Positions 1 through 8,920 of a DNA stretch of 64,000 nucleotides are shown one piece after another. Below the pieces are notes generated by a model, which made no database searches, was not told the origin of the DNA, and saw nothing but the letters and a program-made list of their open reading frames with translations. The stretch comes from Sanguinoderma infundibulare. Lineage: Eukaryota > Basidiomycota > Agaricomycetes > Polyporales > Polyporaceae. The translations under genes and the position numbers were made by a program. Location of the stretch: NCBI GenBank assembly GCA_032821775.1, contig JAVLRN010000018.1:1-64000 (forward strand). The letters are read 5' to 3'. How positions within the stretch are numbered: the first letter of the stretch is position 1; each line of letters starts with the position of its first letter.

Positions 1-131
1 ACTCTAACCCTAACTCTAACCCTAACCCTAACCCTAACCCTAACCCTAACCCTAACCCTAACCCTAACCCTAACCCTAACCCTAACCCTAACCCTAACCC
101 TAACCCTAACCCTAACCCTAACCCTAACCCT
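1..131 (+). repeat. Terminal telomere repeat array (CCCTAA)n
   Basis: About 22 tandem CCCTAA units read on the + strand, so the G-rich TTAGGG strand runs 5' to 3' toward base 1. This is the canonical orientation for a left chromosome end. The outermost units are slightly degenerate (CTCTAA variants in the first 20 bases). At about 132 the array passes into degenerate units that begin the retroelement repeat. Confidence 0.98.
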
Positions 132-240
132 AACCCAGACTCTAACCAAACCCTAACGGAAGTACCCGTTGAGATAAGCGCGCGCTTAATCGCACGTGCT
201 CATTATGTAAGGTTAAGCGCCTTTAGTCTGTCTCGGTGGT

Positions 241-292
241 CATGTGATCCGTAAGCGCCGCAAGCGGCGCTTACGTTGCGAAGGATCATGTG
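241..292 (+). other. Extended RNA hairpin in the pseudo-LTR
   Basis: An outer 10-bp stem pairs 241-250 with 283-292 (two G-U pairs). An inner 11-bp GC-rich stem pairs 251-261 with 264-274. The same hairpin recurs at 5314-5365 and 5874-5925. In the third copy the U-G wobble at 243/290 becomes C-G, and the AA loop becomes TT, so the structure is kept while the sequence changes. Confidence 0.7.
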
Positions 293-329
293 ATAAGGCA
301 CACACGTGATGCATCTTATCTTATCTTTT

Positions 330-345
330 CCGGACTACGGTCCGG
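330..345 (+). other. Hairpin capped by a UACG tetraloop
   Basis: A six-base-pair stem (330-335 with 340-345) closes a UACG loop with a C-G pair, which is the stable UNCG tetraloop class. It recurs at 5403-5418 unchanged and at 5962-5977, where the A-T pair 334/341 is replaced by G-C, a two-base compensatory change. Confidence 0.7.
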
Positions 346-604
346 ATGTGATGGGAAGAGATCAACATCACGAACACGTGCTGATCGGTTGTCCGGCCAT
401 CAAACGTAAGCATTATTAGCTGTCGGCCCGCCCGACGCTATTTTGAGAGCCGTTGACGTCTTATGGCGTGCTTCGGCATGTCGACTTTTCCGTCGGCATC
501 ACGCAATCGTTGCGCATTCGATTTGCAATTACGCACGGACCATGGTACGATTTGTCCGTATCCAATGAGAGTTCGTGCGACCCGTGCAAACACGGGAATA
601 CTAA

Positions 605-674
605 GGTTGCCCTGACGAGCTTATAAGCGAAACGGGGCTGGGACGTGGTACTACCAAGTCCCCCGTTGGCAACC
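605..674 (+). ncRNA. Hammerhead ribozyme, pseudo-LTR copy 1
   Basis: All core elements are present in order. Stem I is 605-611 with 668-674 (7 bp). The CUGANGA box is 612-618. Stem II is 619-622 with 625-628. The GAAA box is 629-632. Stem III is 632-637 with 661-666, enclosing an inner hairpin. The cleavage site is GUU, after U667. Both ends lie in stem I, making it a type I ribozyme. Hammerheads are known in the pseudo-LTRs of Penelope-like elements, where they are thought to process the transcript. Confidence 0.9.
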
Positions 675-761
675 GTTTCGTAGCATAGTCGTTCGTGGTG
701 TTCATCTCCTCCCTAACCCTTTATCCACACATCCTTCGCCCGGAGACTCCTGACATTAACC

Positions 762-2019
762 ATGTCTTTCGCTGCCTCATCCTCTTCCATCTCCTTCGGT
801 TCCGCGATGACTCGGGCTGTCAGCCCGGGTCTGGCGACTGTGGTCGAGGCAGCCCATGCGGGGCGGTCCAACGACGCCACAGATGCGGCCGCGTTCACTC
901 GGCGCATTGCGCTGAACAACGCCGCGACGGTTGCGGATGTCGCCTTGTGCGTCCCGCTTAACTACCGTCAAGCCCTGGAAGCTCCGATCCGCCAGATCGC
1001 GAGTCTCGCTGAAAAGCGAGAGAGCGTCCGGTCTGCCCTTCGCAAGGCAGAGGCCCATCAAACGGCCGGTACCACCCCACCACACCTCGTCCTCAAGACG
1101 CCTACGTTGCAGGCCGTCTCAGAGTTCAAGGCGGGTGGACTGTTTACGCAGCACGAGACCGCCATCTCGAGCGCGGTACAGACCGCCCAGGCCGCCATCA
1201 ATGCGGCCAACATCACCTTCCTCACTGAGGAGGTGACGTGGTTGGGGACCCAGCTCAGCCGGGATAGCCTCTGGCCGGTGCTCAAGGAGCCCGCCCATCA
1301 GAAGTTCTTCGAGTTGCTCGAGAACAACAAAGAGGTTATTTATTCATATCGGTACATCTCTCGCGACCCCCGTAACGGCGACGTCATAGTCGACGGGACC
1401 GACCTTTGGGTCGACGACGGTCGCTATGAGGGTTACACCGACTTGAAGCCGATTGGCTGGAGAAACTCCGCCTCCGTAGAAAAGGAGTACGCGGATCTCA
1501 TGTCCGATCTCCCTTGGATCGCGCAGCGCCTCATCTCCATCACGGAGAACCGCGCCACAGCCATGCGCCAGAAGATCGAGAAGAAGACGGAGATCCAGAA
1601 AGACGCCGACACCGTCATGGCCGATGCGACGCGCCCCGGGCCGTCCATTCAATCGTCAATCGACAAGGCCGTGTCAGGCAAAGTGAAGGCGCTCGAGGCC
1701 AAGATCAAAAAGGCAAGTGCTCGGATTCGTTCCGAACTTACCCCGCTGATCAAAGATCTCTCTTCAGCTCACGCTCGCAAGCGACAAGAAGCAGAAGGCC
1801 TCGAACAAGTCGAACGGCAAGGCGGGGAAAACCGCCTCCTCCTCCACCACTCAGCAGCAGCCCAAGAAGTCGGGCAAGAACAAGGAGGAGAAGAAGCCGA
1901 AAGGCAAGCCGGGCAAACAGTCCGCCGACGCCGGAAAGGCCGACAAGGCCAAGGGCAAGGGCAAGGCGAAAGCCAGTACGTATATGGTCACCCCTCTACC
2001 CTTCCGGACCGGATACTAA
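762..2019 (+). CDS. Retroelement ORF1 region: coiled-coil and lysine-rich tail
   Basis: Translation starts at ATG 762. Residues 1-340 are in one frame and include a Lys/Glu-rich coiled-coil-like stretch near residues 255-340. From about 1783 the convincing coding frame is +1: a Lys-rich, Gly/Pro-containing tail that ends at TAA 2017-2019. The first frame also stays open straight into the RT, giving a nominal 930-residue protein, but its middle then reads as an unlikely Gln/Arg-rich stretch. A single-base indel near 1780 or programmed frameshifting would explain this. By analogy with ORF1 proteins of related elements it may bind nucleic acid; that is inference. No known domain was recognised. 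Confidence 0.55.
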
Positions 2020-2021
2020 CT

Positions 2022-4359
2022 ATGACACACACACAGGCTCTTGAGTACGTGCTCGCGCACACCCCGATCGGTGTTATTGGGGCGTCCCAGTTCGCGGCGT
2101 ACGTTCATACGTCGCCTGGTGTAGTTGTACCGGATCGCATCGCATACTCGCTCTCCGTCGGACTTAAATATATGTACTATTCCCCTCGCAACTCTAGTTT
2201 GATACTGGATGCATTCAAAGATTTCGAACGCCGCCTGCGATGGCGTATATTCTTTGCGTTTACCGAGGGACCTGACCGTAAGTATGATCCAGATTATGAC
2301 GTGGTGCGCGACCCCTCGGGCAAGCCGCCACCGACTTTACCGCTATGGCTCGAAAAAGGCATCGACCGTGGGAGGCGCTTCGTTAATGACACGATCGCCA
2401 AAATCCCGGTTGAAGAAAAGGGAACGGCTACCTATAAAACGCTCAGCCCGAACCCCGCCGAAATAAGAGCCTTTCTTGAAGAGCGAAACTATGTAGTCAC
2501 TCTAACCGACAAGAACCTGGGACTCGCGGTGTCCGAGCGTACCTGGTTACATACACAAACTCTAAAGCTATTAAGTAACGATAAGGACTATCAACCTATT
2601 AGTGAAATAATGGCAAACGCAATATTTAGAGATAAACAGACACGTATCGATCGTATAGCATCTCAGATCGATGAGAAAACAATCGAGCTGGCCTCACTTA
2701 AAGTCGACAAGTTCTTGCGTAGCAAGTTCCCGGCGGCCGGAGCAAAATTCCACTATCCGGAATTTTACGGCATACCGAAAATTCATAAGAAACCGACGGG
2801 CTTCCGGCCCATTATACCATGTCATTCCGTCGTTTTCGGGCCTGCAGCAAAATTCGTGTCCAAGCAACTCAAACCCCTCATTAGAGCGGCGCCAACCATC
2901 ATTCATGGAACCAAAGACCTGGTGTTAAAATTGAGCAAGCTTAAACTTCCTCTCGCGCCTTACGGCGAACGGTGGTACTTTGTCACCGGCGACGTAGTCG
3001 CATTCTACCCGAACGTTCCCCTCGATCAATGTCTGGATATTGTGTACCAGATGTGGCTGGACTTCACGTTCGATCCGCTAGAATTCAATGCTACGTATGA
3101 AGTCGACGGCATCGTAAAGGGCTCTGCAGGCGCTGAGCTCCGTACGATCGCTGATATCTTCCGTAAATGCCTTGAGGTTGGCAACACTGATTTGATATGC
3201 AAATATGACAACAAATTATATAAGCAAAAGCGAGGCCTTGCTATGGGCGTCGCGGACTCTCCCGATTTAGCCAACCTATTCGGCTGGCACTTCGAAAAGC
3301 TTAGTCATATAATGACCGATGATCGCGTAGCTTTCTACGGTCGTTACATCGATGACTGTTTCGGTATTGTGCGCGCTAAGAGTAGCGATGCAGCTCAACA
3401 ATATCTCGACGGTAAAATTAAATTCGATGGCTGTCAAATCTTGTGGGAATCGTCCGAATTGCGGTGTAACTTTTTAGACGCAACGGTTTTTTTTCGGGGG
3501 CAATGGCTCGTCCCTCGAATGGCGTCCGTACCGCAAGGCGAAAAACCACCTTGAGCGAATTCCTTGGATATCTCATCATCCCCTCGATGTTAAACGCGGT
3601 ACTTTTACCGGTGAGATGTCGCGGCTCGCCACGCTTAGTAGTCAATTTCCCGTCTACTTGGAGAGCGTACACGACTTGGTATGTCTGTACGTAAAGCGCG
3701 GCTACCCGCAAGACTTATTGGAAAACTGGACAAGGAAACACCTTACCGAGCGCTGGGATAATCGTTTACGTGAGAATAACGACCGCGAAACCGAAAGCGT
3801 CTTGGTCCTTAAGTCCGAGTACAATACAGCCTGGAATTGGTTCAATGCTACCGAGTTTGGAGCAACCATTCTTAATTACTGGAGAGATTGGCATGTTAAT
3901 GCAGATCTCGGTCTTCCCCGCCCTGGAATCTCCCCGGCGGATTGGCCACGGCCGTCGCCGGCGACCCTTGGAAAGTCGCTGGCGGACACGGAGGGGCGCT
4001 TCTTAACGGAGGTGCTCACTCCACCGTCCGGGAGTCTTTGGATTCCCGACGTCCGTAAAATCAGTATGTTAGACAGTCGAGTTTTAGTGTCGCGAAAGCG
4101 CACGAAAAACATGTTCGACCTTACAAGTCTTTGGAAAAAGATGGTGTTCCAGAAGTTAGACGAACGGGTGTTGTCGGAACGAGATCCCGACCCGGTTTTA
4201 CCGGCTCCAACACCCGCACCTACCCCTTCCAGCTCTGCACTTCAGCCAGCGGTTAACACACTACCTACCGCACCGGATGACACTGAAGATGTGGTCTACG
4301 TCAATTACGACCCTTCTGGAAGGCGTTCGCCTGGTCTCGGAAGAGGCCTATTTGGTTAA
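2022..4359 (+). CDS. Penelope-like reverse transcriptase (frameshifted)
   Basis: ATG 2022 lies two bases after the ORF1 stop and is in frame with the RT. Visible blocks are the Penelope signature IPKIHK (about 2770), motif A with the catalytic Asp in GDVVAFYPNV (about 2990), motif B GLAMGVADSPDLANLF (about 3235), motif C YIDD (about 3350) and an NFLDA block (about 3470). The frame is lost in a run of eight T at 3487-3494; the next frame continues with the HHP thumb motif to a stop at 4359. With seven T the protein would be continuous, so this is a single-base insertion or an assembly error. The C-terminus is Pro-rich and lacks GIY-YIG motifs. It probably copies element RNA onto telomere ends. 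Confidence 0.85.
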
Positions 4360-5094
4360 GGCGAAGACACAAGCGAATGAACAGTCCGGACCCGCAGATC
4401 GTAACACTTCAAGCGGGCGCCGGGAATGGCACTGGTGGCCGGGGTTCGCCCCGGATGGTCCCATATGGGCTATACCATTGTCCCCAGCGAATGGGAAAAC
4501 TGTACCCAACGACCCCCGGTTTGGCACCGGGCGGAGCGAACTGTTACTTTTATGGATTGGACCCTGTTTCGGCCGTGCCTGGCGGACGATTGGGTCTTTG
4601 GAAGTAGAAGGAATGGCCAGTTCGTGCCTCGATCGTACTGTTCAACGTCACCGTATACGACTTGATGATTTAATCGAGAGCGAGCGGTAAACATGTCACG
4701 CGCGATGATATAATCCGTGTTTGAGCACATGCGTGACATGGGCGATAACAAGTAACTGATCCGTGATCACGGACGCGACTGCCTCGGCTACGCGCACTGG
4801 ACTTTATACTTCGTAAGCTCACTGCTTGGGGGAGCGGACCCGGACGGCAACCGTTGCTGTCCACTTGGGCATTGGCTCGAGGAAATACGGTCTTCTCGTC
4901 GTATCAGAAATGTGTCGTCACACACTGTACCGGCCTAGTGGCAAGTGGGAAGTCACTTATATGCCGGTCGTGACGACCTGATCCCCCGTAAACTGTCTTC
5001 AACGCCTATACCATACTAACCTCCTGCAACTCCTCGGTAGCAAGCACTTTATTGCACATCAACATTACTCACGGCCCCGCTCACTGGGGCCGGC
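4360..5094 (+). other. 3' non-coding part of the retroelement
   Basis: No convincing protein. Short open frames here have no conserved motif. The stretch lies between the RT stop and the degenerate telomere units preceding pseudo-LTR copy 2, so it is probably the element's 3' untranslated region. Confidence 0.5.
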
Positions 5095-5230
5095 GCGGTC
5101 TAACCCAAACCCTAACCGTGAGTCTTGTTACTCGGCTTAATCGCTGAATATATGCGCAACGCTTATGTTTATTCATTAGCTAACCCTAACCGGACCCTAA
5201 CCCGAACCCAGACTCTAACCAAACCCTAAC
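5095..5230 (+). repeat. Degenerate interstitial telomere units
   Basis: Two clusters of CCCTAAC-like units (about 5099-5117 and 5180-5230) interrupted by about 60 bp of other sequence. The second cluster grades into pseudo-LTR copy 2 just as the true telomere grades into copy 1, so degenerate telomeric DNA appears to be part of the element. Confidence 0.8.
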
Positions 5231-5790
5231 GGAAGTACCCGTTGAGATAAGCGCGCGCTTAATCGCACGTGCTCATTATGTAAGGTTAAGCGCCTTTAGT
5301 CTGTCTCGGTGGTCATGTGATCCGTAAGCGCCGCAAGCGGCGCTTACGTTGCGAAGGATCATGTGATAAGGCACACACGTGATGCATCTTATCTTATCTT
5401 TTCCGGACTACGGTCCGGATGTGATGGGAAGAGATCAACATCACGAACACGTGCTGATCGGTTGTCCGGCCATCAAACGTAAGCATTATTAGCTGTCGGC
5501 CCGCCCGACGCTATTTTGAGAGCCGTTGACGTCTTATGGCGTGCTTCGGCATGTCGACTTTTCCGTCGGCATCACGCAATCGTTGCGCATTCGATTTGCA
5601 ATTACGCACGGACCATGGTACGATTTGTCCGTATCCAATGAGAGTTCGTGCGACCCGTGCAAACACGGGAATACTAAGGTTGCCCTGACGAGCTTATAAG
5701 CGAAACGGGGCTGGGACGTGGTACTACCAAGTCCCCCGTTGGCAACCGTTTCGTAGCATAGTCGTTCGTGGTGTTCATCTCCTCCCTAAC
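5205..5790 (+). repeat. Pseudo-LTR copy 2
   Basis: Direct repeat of 132-717 at a constant offset of 5073 with no indels. It is followed head-to-tail by copy 3 through a shared CCCTAAC. Confidence 0.92.
5678..5747 (+). ncRNA. Hammerhead ribozyme, pseudo-LTR copy 2
   Basis: Same sequence as the ribozyme at 605-674, with predicted cleavage after 5740. Cleavage here and at 667 would release a 5073-nt RNA spanning the whole internal region. Confidence 0.9.
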
Positions 5791-6350
5791 GGAAGTACCC
5801 GTTGAGATAAGCGCGCGCTTAATCGCACGTGCTCATTATGTAAGGTTAAGCGCCTTTAATCTGTTTCGGTGGTCACGTGATCCGTAAGCGCCGCTTGCGG
5901 CGCTTACGTTGCGAAGGATCATGTGATAAGGCACCATGTGATGCATCTTATCTTATCTTTCCCGGGCTACGGCCCGGATGTGATGGGAAGAGATCAACAT
6001 CACGAACACGTGCTGATCGGTTGTCCGGCCATCAAACGTAAGCACTATTAGTTGTCGGCCCGTCCGACGCTATTTTGAGAGCCGTTGACGTCTTATGGCG
6101 TGCTTCGGCATGTCGACTTTCCCGTCGGCATCACGCAATCGTTGCGCATTCGATTTGCAATTGCGCACGGACCATGGTACGATTTGTCCGTATCCAATGA
6201 GAGTTTGTGCGACCCGTGCAAACACGGGAACACTAAGGTTGCCCTGACGAGCTTATAAGCGAAACGGGGCTGGGACGTGGTACTACCAAGTCCCCCGTTG
6301 GCAACCGTTTCGTAGCACTAGTCGTTCGTGGTGTTCATCTCCTCCCTAAC
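5791..6350 (+). repeat. Pseudo-LTR copy 3 (diverged)
   Basis: About 560 bp, roughly 3 percent different from copies 1 and 2 by eye. It lacks the degenerate telomere lead-in. Its 3' end runs into four CCCTAA units. Several differences are compensatory within hairpins. It is probably the remains of an older element at the chromosome end. Confidence 0.9.
6237..6306 (+). ncRNA. Hammerhead ribozyme, pseudo-LTR copy 3
   Basis: The core, stem I and the GUU site are identical to copies 1 and 2 although the flanking sequence has diverged. It lies 559 nt downstream of the copy 2 ribozyme, giving a tandem pair that could release a 559-nt RNA. Confidence 0.9.
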
Positions 6351-6371
6351 CCTAACCCTAACCCTAACCCT
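6345..6371 (+). repeat. Interstitial telomere repeats
   Basis: Four CCCTAA units between pseudo-LTR copy 3 and the truncated copy 4, in the same orientation as the terminal array. This marks a former chromosome end. Confidence 0.93.
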
Positions 6372-6540
6372 GAATTTGTCCGTATCCAATGAGTGTTCAT
6401 GCGAACCCATGCAAACACGGGAATACTAGGTTGCCCTGACGAGCATATAAGCGAAACGGGGCTGGAACGTGGTTCTACCAAGTCCCCCATTGGCAACCGT
6501 TTCAGCACTAGTCGTTCGTGGTGTTCATCTCCTCCCTAAC
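6372..6540 (+). repeat. 5'-truncated pseudo-LTR copy 4
   Basis: Homologous only to the last 167 bp or so of the repeat (from about base 551 of copy 1) and capped on its 5' side by telomere units. It carries the most differences. It ends in the same CCTCCCTAAC, then passes into an ACACAAC/TGTCCACGC-rich stretch (6541-6625). A 5' truncation is what incomplete reverse transcription from the 3' end would leave. Confidence 0.85.
6429..6498 (+). ncRNA. Decayed hammerhead ribozyme, copy 4
   Basis: The core boxes survive. Stem II has lost a pair (GCAU for GCUU), and the base before the cleavage dinucleotide is A instead of G, so the stem III closing pair is mismatched. Probably weak or inactive. Confidence 0.75.
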
Positions 6541-6637
6541 ACACAACACTTGTGTCCACGCAGACACACAACACTTGTAGTCGCGCGGACACAGCACCCC
6601 TGTGTCCACGCACTTTCAACAGCGAAGTCCTAGCTTT

Positions 6638-6658
6638 ATGTTACCCTAACCCTGATCC
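6638..6658 (+). repeat. Innermost vestigial telomere units
   Basis: A short TACCCTAACCCTGA stretch about 30 bp from where homology to the F-box/WD40 family begins (about 6688). Probably the oldest telomere scar in the window. Confidence 0.6.
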
Positions 6659-6677
6659 TCTCTACTTTAAACCCCTA

Positions 6678-8642
6678 TCATACGCAAGTTGTGTAGCCCT
6701 CCAACGTGAAGAGCTGTTGTTCTGTATGCGCATTTGAGATGCAGACAGTTCTGTCGTCAGACGTGGTGGTGAGGCGCATGCTGTCAGGATGGAAAGCGAC
6801 AGGCTGGAGGCTCCCCTCATGACCGTGAAGGATCGTGTGCCGTGCGCCCGATGCTACATCCCAAATGCAACAGTGCTTATCACCCCAGCCCAAGGTCAGC
6901 CGCCGTCCGTCCGAAGAAAAGGAGATGGAGCGGATCCCCCCCTGGTCCGCACCTGTGAGGAGGTGGAGCTGCTCGGACGTCCGGACGTCCCACAGGCGCA
7001 CAGTCGGGGCCCATTGCCACACGCCGCAGCTAGGATAACCGGTGTGGTCGTATGCGAGGGCGATCGTAGTCCTGTCTGGTGACCACACACTATCCGAGTG
7101 GCCCTCAAACGTAGCGACTTTGAGGGCCCCTCCTTGGCTGATGTACCAAATCACAACGTTCCTCTCATTAAGCCCGCAGACAGATGCGAGATACCGACTA
7201 TCTGGGGAGAATGCGAGTGATGTGACAGCTGCGTTGAGACGATGGAACCATTCATGGGAGGCCTGGCCTTCCGAGCTCCACAGAATGATGATGGAATCCT
7301 CGGACCCAGTTGCGATCCACTTGCTGTCCGAAGACACGGCGAGCAACGTCACTGCTCTATCATGGCCAGTGGTTGTCCCTACGCAACTGATGAGCTGCCT
7401 TGCCACCATCGTCCTCGCCGTTTGAGACTCACTGACTACTTTGTTCGACTGAACAACAACTGCATTGCGTTTGCCGAGAATCAGGAAATACTGTCGGAGC
7501 TCTTGGCTCCAGAAAGCATCTCGATGGCGTGATCGCTCGGAGGGTCGGAAGATTACTACGGGTTGATCCACACGGGCAAGTTCCTGGTCGAGCTCCGAGC
7601 ATCCTGACGCAATCTTGTCCACTACGGACAGCATCCGATAGGCGTCGCACGCAGATTTAACCACGAGGGTTACTGTGACCTTCTTCAAATTTGCAGAACG
7701 GAAATTCTTCAAGAACTCGATGGTCTTCATAACTTCTTCAGCGTCAAAGTTTGCCAGCGAGTTGATGATCAGAAAGTGTAGCTGAGCCCATTCGTTCCGC
7801 TGTGGAGATGAATGCCATTGTTCTGAGCAGATCGAAGGGAGTGAATATATGGCGAATGGGCTGCCGTAGGTTGATGCAAGGGAGTTATGGACTCACTATC
7901 ATCTTCTGCCATAGTCAAGGACAAAGTCTCCCCCGTGGCTTCAGCCATCTCTAGCAGAAACTCCCCTGCCGTTTTATCCACTCTTTCGCCTGTCTGAAAT
8001 GAGAGCCCGAAGGTCAGAGATTGTCATGGAGACATGCCGGATGGCCCTTACTTGAAGCGTCCTTAGTTGTAACCGTCTACATGAACGTTGTCCGGTCACG
8101 AGTAGATTCGGGCTAGTACTTTTCTCGATGTACACAATCCGGCAGGAGAGCTCTTTGGCGCTTGGAAATGCCGCGAGGAGGCGGACGAACTCGAGATCTG
8201 TCGCAAAAGTCATGTCGCAGAATCTGAGGGTCTGAATGTGCGTTCCAGATACACAACAGTGTGTGAGACTCGACTGATGCAGAATGGTCTTCTTTGGGAG
8301 TCGCGAGGAGGAGAATTCGATTTCGGTCAGGTTAGGAAGCATTTTGAAGGGAAGGGAAGGAACCAAGTCGGTCGGATACATGGCTATCCTTCGAACGAGG
8401 GGTGCAAGGTGAGGTTTCGCACGGAGGAAGTCACGAAGGTCGAAGATACGGTTTATATTGGTGATCTTGACGCAGGAAATGAGGAGAGAGAAACCACGAG
8501 GACGGAGTTGACGACATGTGAGGGAAAAGCTGTACAGGACCCGGCGACTGTCGTATGAATGGCCAATGACCCTTTCAATGACCTCCCAAGGGAGAGCGGG
8601 GGACATAGCGAGTCGAGTGCGGAATGCAAGGACAAGAGCCAT
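6678..8642 (-). pseudogene. F-box/WD40 gene A, 3'-truncated by a telomere breakpoint
   Basis: Exons, from the start at 8642: 8642-8052, 7993-7897, 7822-7433, 7378-6678. The spliced length divides by three and encodes about 592 residues. The order is an F-box (LPWEVIERVIGHS near residue 15), a leucine-rich middle region, then WD40 repeats. Homology to copies B-D stops at about 6688, inside the sixth WD repeat, after which five foreign residues and a stop follow. Two to three C-terminal blades are therefore missing and the propeller cannot close as in its relatives. Exon 2 has one extra codon. By family knowledge, F-box/WD40 proteins are substrate receptors of SCF ubiquitin ligases. Family W lies just upstream on the same strand. 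Confidence 0.8.
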
Positions 8643-8920
8643 AGCGCGTCGTGTGCAGAACGGGAGGAGGGAAAAGCAGGGGTGCACGCGGCCGATGCAG
8701 TGTGCCCGGTGAGATAGTCTTTGAGGCGCAGTAGCCCCGAGGGTCCGAAGGCGCGGTATCTGCTAGCCGCCTACAAAGCTTCGGACGTGTCCACATGGAA
8801 GTTAAAAGTACCCTGAACCCTCGGGTCCAGTCTTGCGACATAAGTCTTGACAGATGCAGTGCCCTGCCGGAACACTTGTGGGTATGAGCCCAACAACAAC
8901 AACTGGAAGGAAGTTTGTAC

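Larger units (their letters stand above)
132..717 (+). repeat. Pseudo-LTR copy 1 (586 bp)
   Basis: Direct repeat with copy 2 at 5205-5790. I saw no differences when reading both through. It starts in degenerate telomere units and ends in CCTCCCTAAC. It contains an extended hairpin (241-292), a UACG-capped hairpin (330-345) and a hammerhead ribozyme (605-674). Retroelement LTRs do not normally end in telomeric sequence; pseudo-LTRs of telomeric Penelope-like elements plausibly do. Confidence 0.9.
132..5790 (+). mobile_element. Telomere-associated Penelope-like retroelement, endonuclease-deficient type
   Basis: The element consists of a 586-bp pseudo-LTR, an internal region with an ORF1 and a reverse transcriptase, and a second pseudo-LTR; the repeat offset, and so the unit length, is 5073 bp. 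The RT has Penelope hallmarks (a KIHK block, PNV motif A, GLAMG motif B, YIDD motif C). No GIY-YIG endonuclease is visible after the RT, as expected for the Athena/Coprina group known at telomeres of rotifers and fungi. The sense strand runs from the telomere inward and its 3' boundary joins CCCTAA DNA. That is the polarity expected if the G-rich overhang primes reverse transcription. The two pseudo-LTRs appear identical, suggesting recent insertion. Confidence 0.9.

Noticed and set aside
762..3554. One 930-residue ORF1-RT polyprotein
   Set aside because: The frame is open, but residues about 345-415 are implausible Gln/Arg-rich sequence while the +1 frame gives a coherent Lys-rich tail, so I split it and noted the alternative.
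4277..4690. Endonuclease (GIY-YIG) domain downstream of the RT
   Set aside because: No GIY or YIG motif or conserved Arg/Glu pattern in any frame.
6541..6625. Possible CRISPR-like or tandem repeat (ACACAAC/TGTCCACGC)
   Set aside because: Irregular spacing and only two to three imperfect units in a eukaryotic subtelomere.
1..6700. Subtelomeric RecQ-type helicase gene often found at fungal chromosome ends
   Set aside because: No helicase motif (Walker A or DEAH) in this region on either strand.
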